From Arthrobacter sp. (lineage in GTDB: Bacteria > Actinomycetota > Actinomycetes > Actinomycetales > Micrococcaceae): a DNA stretch of 8,076 bases. Numbering within the stretch: the stretch's first letter is position 1; each line of letters begins with the position of its first letter. Shown one piece after another: positions 5,655-8,076 of this stretch. The notes beneath the pieces were generated by a model. That model had not been told where the DNA came from and did not search any database. It saw only the letters and a program-made list of their open reading frames with translations. The position numbers and the translations under genes were made by a program. Where the stretch lies: the NCBI GenBank assembly GCA_025464925.1, contig JAODMS010000215.1:1-8076 (forward strand). The letters run 5' to 3'.

Positions 5655-7181
5655 ATGATCAGCGCCTACACCGGAACCCAGATACGAGAGGCCGAGAATC
5701 GGTTTCTCGAAACCAGCCTGGATTCCGGTATGGGCGCTGTTCTCATGCAGCGGGCCGCGTATGGCCTGGCAAACACGGTGATCCGCGAGCTGCGGAGCCG
5801 GGGCCAGCGGCTCTACGGCTCCAGCGTTGCCGTGCTGGCGGGCAAAGGCAACAACGGCGGCGACGGGCTCTTCGCCGCCGCGCTGCTGGCCCGGCGGGGC
5901 ATGCGGACGACGGCGGTGCTCAGCGCCGGGCAGGCCCATGAGGCCGCGCTGGCGGCATTCACGGGCGTCGGCGGATACGCAGTGGCCCTTACCGCGGACA
6001 ATGCCGGCGAGCTGGCGGCCGCGGCCGCCGGCGCCGACGTCGTTCTGGATGCAGTCCTCGGAACCGGCGCGCAGGGCGGGCTGCGGGGCCCGGCGGCGGC
6101 CTTCCTGGACCAGCTGCAGCGGTTCCGCCCCGGCCTGGTGATCGCCTGCGACATACCGAGCGGCGTCGACGCGGATACCGGAGAGGCGCACGGCCCGGTG
6201 CTGCCTGCCGACGTGACGGTGACCTTCGGCGCCGCCAAGGCGGGCTTGCTGGCCGATCCCGGAGCGGACTTTGCCGGCCGCGTGCAGGTCATTCCGATCG
6301 GAATCGAAGGAACACTGCCGGGCCCTGCCCTGCGCAGGCTGGAAGCGGTCGAGCTTGCCCGGCTCCTGCCCCGCCCCGCACGCCGCTCGCATAAGTATTC
6401 ACGCGGCGTCCTGGGTGTTGTGGCCGGCTCGGCACGGTACCCGGGAGCCGCGGTGCTTGCCTGCAAGGGCGCCCTGGCATCCGGCGTCGGAATGGTGCGC
6501 TACGTGGGCCCGCCGGACGTCGCGGACCTGGTCCGCCAGGCCTGCCCCGAGGTGGTGTGCGGCACGGAAAGCGTGGCGGACACCCACGTCCAGGCCTGGC
6601 TCGTTGGCCCCGGAATCGACGAAGGCGCCGGCGAGCAACTCCAGCGGGTGCGCGAGGCGGCGGCCACCGGGCTCCCCACCGTGGCCGACGCCGGCGCGCT
6701 GCCCGCCCTGCCCCGCGCCCTCGCCCCGCAGACGGTCCTGACGCCGCATGCGGGCGAGCTTGCCGCGCTGCTGGCGAGCTACGGCGCCGCGGCGGGCCGT
6801 ACCGGAGTGGAGGGAGCGACGCTCGCTGCGGTCCGGCAGGCGGCGGGGCTGACCGGTGCGACGGTGCTGCTCAAGGGCGCAACCACACTGGTGGCGACGC
6901 CGTCCGGCACGGTCTTCAGCCAGGCCGAGGCGACCCCGTGGATGGCCACGGCCGGCAGTGGAGATGTCCTCGCGGGCGTGCTCGGATCGCTTCTCGCGCA
7001 GCTCTCGGAGGACGACGGAGTGTTCAGCGACCACGGGATCGGCCCAACGGAGCGCTGGGCAGGCATTGCGGCGATGGCTGCCAGCGTCCACGGCCTCGCC
7101 GGCGTCCGGGCTTCCGCCGGTGGGCCGGTGACGGCCGCGGAGATCGCATACGCCGTGCCGGAGGTGCTGCGGGCGCTGTAA
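5655..7181 (+). CDS. nnr: Bifunctional NAD(P)H-hydrate epimerase / ADP-dependent NAD(P)H-hydrate dehydratase
   Basis: This fused repair enzyme turns the damaged hydrates NADHX and NADPHX back into NADH and NADPH. The 508 residues have the usual fused layout. The N-terminal YjeF_N epimerase domain (about 1-220) has AGKGNNGGDG (62-71), DAVLGTG (132-138), CDIPSGVDADTG (165-176) and TFGAAKAG (190-197). The C-terminal ribokinase-like dehydratase domain (about 235-508) has HKYSRGVLGVVAGS (246-259), VGPGID (317-322), LTPHAGE (362-368), LLKGAT (405-410) and ATAGSGDVLAG (431-441), with the catalytic Asp437. At 343-349 the protein reads VADAGAL where many relatives have V-D-A-D-A-L. The ATG at 5655 has only a weak CGGA 8 bases upstream. 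It follows acpS by 51 bp on the same strand with no terminator, so it is probably in the glmS-acpS unit. No terminator is visible after the stop either. Confidence 0.95.
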   Translation: MISAYTGTQIREAENRFLETSLDSGMGAVLMQRAAYGLANTVIRELRSRGQRLYGSSVAVLAGKGNNGGDGLFAAALLARRGMRTTAVLSAGQAHEAALAAFTGVGGYAVALTADNAGELAAAAAGADVVLDAVLGTGAQGGLRGPAAAFLDQLQRFRPGLVIACDIPSGVDADTGEAHGPVLPADVTVTFGAAKAGLLADPGADFAGRVQVIPIGIEGTLPGPALRRLEAVELARLLPRPARRSHKYSRGVLGVVAGSARYPGAAVLACKGALASGVGMVRYVGPPDVADLVRQACPEVVCGTESVADTHVQAWLVGPGIDEGAGEQLQRVREAAATGLPTVADAGALPALPRALAPQTVLTPHAGELAALLASYGAAAGRTGVEGATLAAVRQAAGLTGATVLLKGATTLVATPSGTVFSQAEATPWMATAGSGDVLAGVLGSLLAQLSEDDGVFSDHGIGPTERWAGIAAMAASVHGLAGVRASAGGPVTAAEIAYAVPEVLRAL

Positions 7182-7211
7182 AGAAACGGGAAAGGAAGCG
7201 TCCGAGCGTGA

Positions 7212-7232
7212 TAGTAACCTTGCTTACTAGTA
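7212..7232. promoter_or_regulatory. Operator-like palindromes before glgX/treX
   Basis: TAGTAA (7212-7217) and TTACTA (7224-7229) form a perfect inverted repeat with a 6-bp centre CCTTGC. The right arm is also part of the 8-bp palindrome TACTAGTA (7225-7232). This AT-rich patch stands out in GC-rich DNA and lies 41-61 bp before the start codon, where an operator would sit. Such half-sites would suit a dimeric repressor such as a TetR- or LacI-type protein; the regulator is unknown. Confidence 0.45.
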
Positions 7233-7245
7233 GTCTGTCTAGAGT
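7220..7245 (+). promoter_or_regulatory. Candidate glgX/treX promoter
   Basis: TTGCTT (7220-7225) could be a -35 and TAGAGT (7240-7245) a -10, but the spacer is only 14 bp, shorter than the normal 16-18, so the pairing is doubtful. The -35 part lies within the palindrome described above, so a protein bound there would block it. The resulting leader would be about 20 nt with a strong ribosome site. Confidence 0.3.
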
Positions 7246-7260
7246 TTGTCCCCCACGCAT

Positions 7261-7266
7261 GAGGAG
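7261..7266 (+). promoter_or_regulatory. Strong ribosome binding site of glgX/treX (GAGGAG)
   Basis: GAGGAG lies 6 bases before the ATG at 7273 and is the best Shine-Dalgarno sequence in the window. It fixes the glgX/treX start and indicates independent translation rather than coupling to nnr. Confidence 0.8.
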
Positions 7267-7272
7267 TTTCAC

Positions 7273-8076
7273 ATGGAAGTCTGGCCCGGAACGGCTTACC
7301 CGCTGGGAGCCACCTTTGATGGCACTGGTACCAACTTTGCCCTGTTCAGCGAACGTGCGGAACGGGTGGAGCTGTGCATCCTGGCGGATGACCTCACCGA
7401 AACCCGGATTGAGCTGACCGAGGTCGACGGCTATGTGTGGCACTGCTACCTGCCGCACGTCCAGCCGGGGCAGAAGTACGGCTACCGCGTCCACGGCCCG
7501 TACGATCCGGACAGCGGGAACCGCTTCAACCCCAACAAGCTGCTCTTGGACCCGTACGCCAAGGCCATCCAGGGCGAGATCGACTGGGACCCTGCGCTGT
7601 TCTCCTACAACTTCGGCGATCCGGCCTCGCGCAATGACAGCGATTCCGCACCGCACAACATGCACGGCGTGGTCATCAACCCGTTCTTCGACTGGGACGG
7701 CGACCGCCAGCTGCGCATCCCGTACCACGAGTCGGTCATCTATGAGGCCCATGTCAAGGGGCTGACCCAGCTGCACCCGGAGGTCCCGGAAGACCAGCGC
7801 GGCACCTACGCCGGCGTCGCCCACCCCGCCGTGGTCGACCACCTCAAAAAGCTCGGGGTCACCGCGGTCGAGCTCATGCCCGTCCACCAGTTCGTCAATG
7901 ACGGCACCTTGGTGGAGAAGGGTCTCAACAACTACTGGGGTTACAACACCATCGGCTTCTTTGCCCCGCAGAACACCTACAGCTCCTCGGGCGACGTCGG
8001 GCACCAGGTGCAGGAATTCAAGGCCATGGTCCGTGACCTGCACAAGGCCGGCATCGAAGTCATCCTCGACGTGGTG
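7273..8076 (+). CDS. glgX: Glycogen debranching enzyme GlgX/TreX, N-terminal part (partial)
   Basis: Predicted to hydrolyse alpha-1,6 branch points of glycogen or limit dextrins in the cytoplasm. The window holds the first 268 codons with no stop; full-length relatives have about 700 residues. The protein begins MEVWPGTAYPLGATFDG and has NFALFSE (21-27), the start of the CBM48 carbohydrate-binding domain, which covers about 10-100 and includes YGYRVHGPYDP (69-79). The GH13 catalytic domain begins with VIYEAHVKGLT (155-165), GTYAG (177-181), LGVTAVELMPVHQF (194-207) and NNYWGYNTIGFFAP (219-232). The fragment ends on ILDVV, the start of GH13 conserved region I. In Arthrobacter, related debranching enzymes named TreX are encoded with treY and treZ for trehalose synthesis, so this may open a treXYZ operon; the sequence beyond the window would decide. 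Confidence 0.95.
   Translation, partial: MEVWPGTAYPLGATFDGTGTNFALFSERAERVELCILADDLTETRIELTEVDGYVWHCYLPHVQPGQKYGYRVHGPYDPDSGNRFNPNKLLLDPYAKAIQGEIDWDPALFSYNFGDPASRNDSDSAPHNMHGVVINPFFDWDGDRQLRIPYHESVIYEAHVKGLTQLHPEVPEDQRGTYAGVAHPAVVDHLKKLGVTAVELMPVHQFVNDGTLVEKGLNNYWGYNTIGFFAPQNTYSSSGDVGHQVQEFKAMVRDLHKAGIEVILDVV

Noticed and set aside
5085..6392. Long minus-strand open frame opposite acpS and nnr
   Set aside because: Both plus-strand genes are certain from motifs; the antisense product is low-complexity Arg/Gly/Ala-rich, typical of GC-rich shadows.
1..8076. CRISPR arrays, insertion sequences, prophage, tRNA or rRNA genes, defence or toxin-antitoxin systems
   Set aside because: No regular repeats, transposase motifs, tRNA-like folds or related protein motifs were found on either strand.

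Overview
The window looks like chromosomal DNA of a high-GC Gram-positive actinobacterium, most likely Arthrobacter, Pseudarthrobacter or a close Micrococcaceae relative. This is inferred from the strong G/C third-position bias, the protein sequences, and a gene neighbourhood that runs from the end of glmM to glmS, acpS and a fused NAD(P)HX-repair gene. As recalled, mycobacteria keep glmM, glmS and nnr in the same region. No database search was possible, so the genus is not certain.

Layout: (1) 2-127, the last codons of glmM, then a clear hairpin terminator at 170-214. (2) 329-1252, a multi-pass membrane protein resembling glycosyltransferase family 87 (DUF2029). It has visibly lower GC than its surroundings and a strong stem-loop just before its start codon. 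(3) A minus-strand pair, coaA (3202-2237) followed 5 bp later by a secreted M15/VanY-type D-Ala-D-Ala carboxypeptidase (2231-1293). The carboxypeptidase converges on the membrane-protein gene across a 40-bp gap holding a two-way hairpin. (4) A 156-bp divergent promoter region (3203-3358). (5) The plus-strand run glmS (3359-5251), acpS (5256-5603) and nnr (5655-7181). (6) From 7273 to the window end, the first 268 codons of a glycogen debranching enzyme (glgX/treX), preceded by a palindromic operator-like site.

Functional links: glmM and glmS catalyse neighbouring steps towards UDP-GlcNAc, the amino-sugar precursor of peptidoglycan, and the carboxypeptidase trims peptidoglycan stem peptides. 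CoaA makes 4'-phosphopantothenate for CoA, and AcpS uses CoA to activate acyl carrier protein. The Nnr protein repairs damaged NAD(P)H. GlgX/TreX starts a separate glycogen or trehalose module. All the genes are recognisable and mostly housekeeping. I found no CRISPR array, transposon, prophage, toxin-antitoxin or defence system, and no evidence for a new multi-gene system. The points most worth a second look are small: the leader stem-loop at 290-320, the low-GC GT87-like gene, the Tat-lipoprotein carboxypeptidase tied to coaA, the possible leaderless divergent promoters of coaA and glmS, and the palindrome before glgX.
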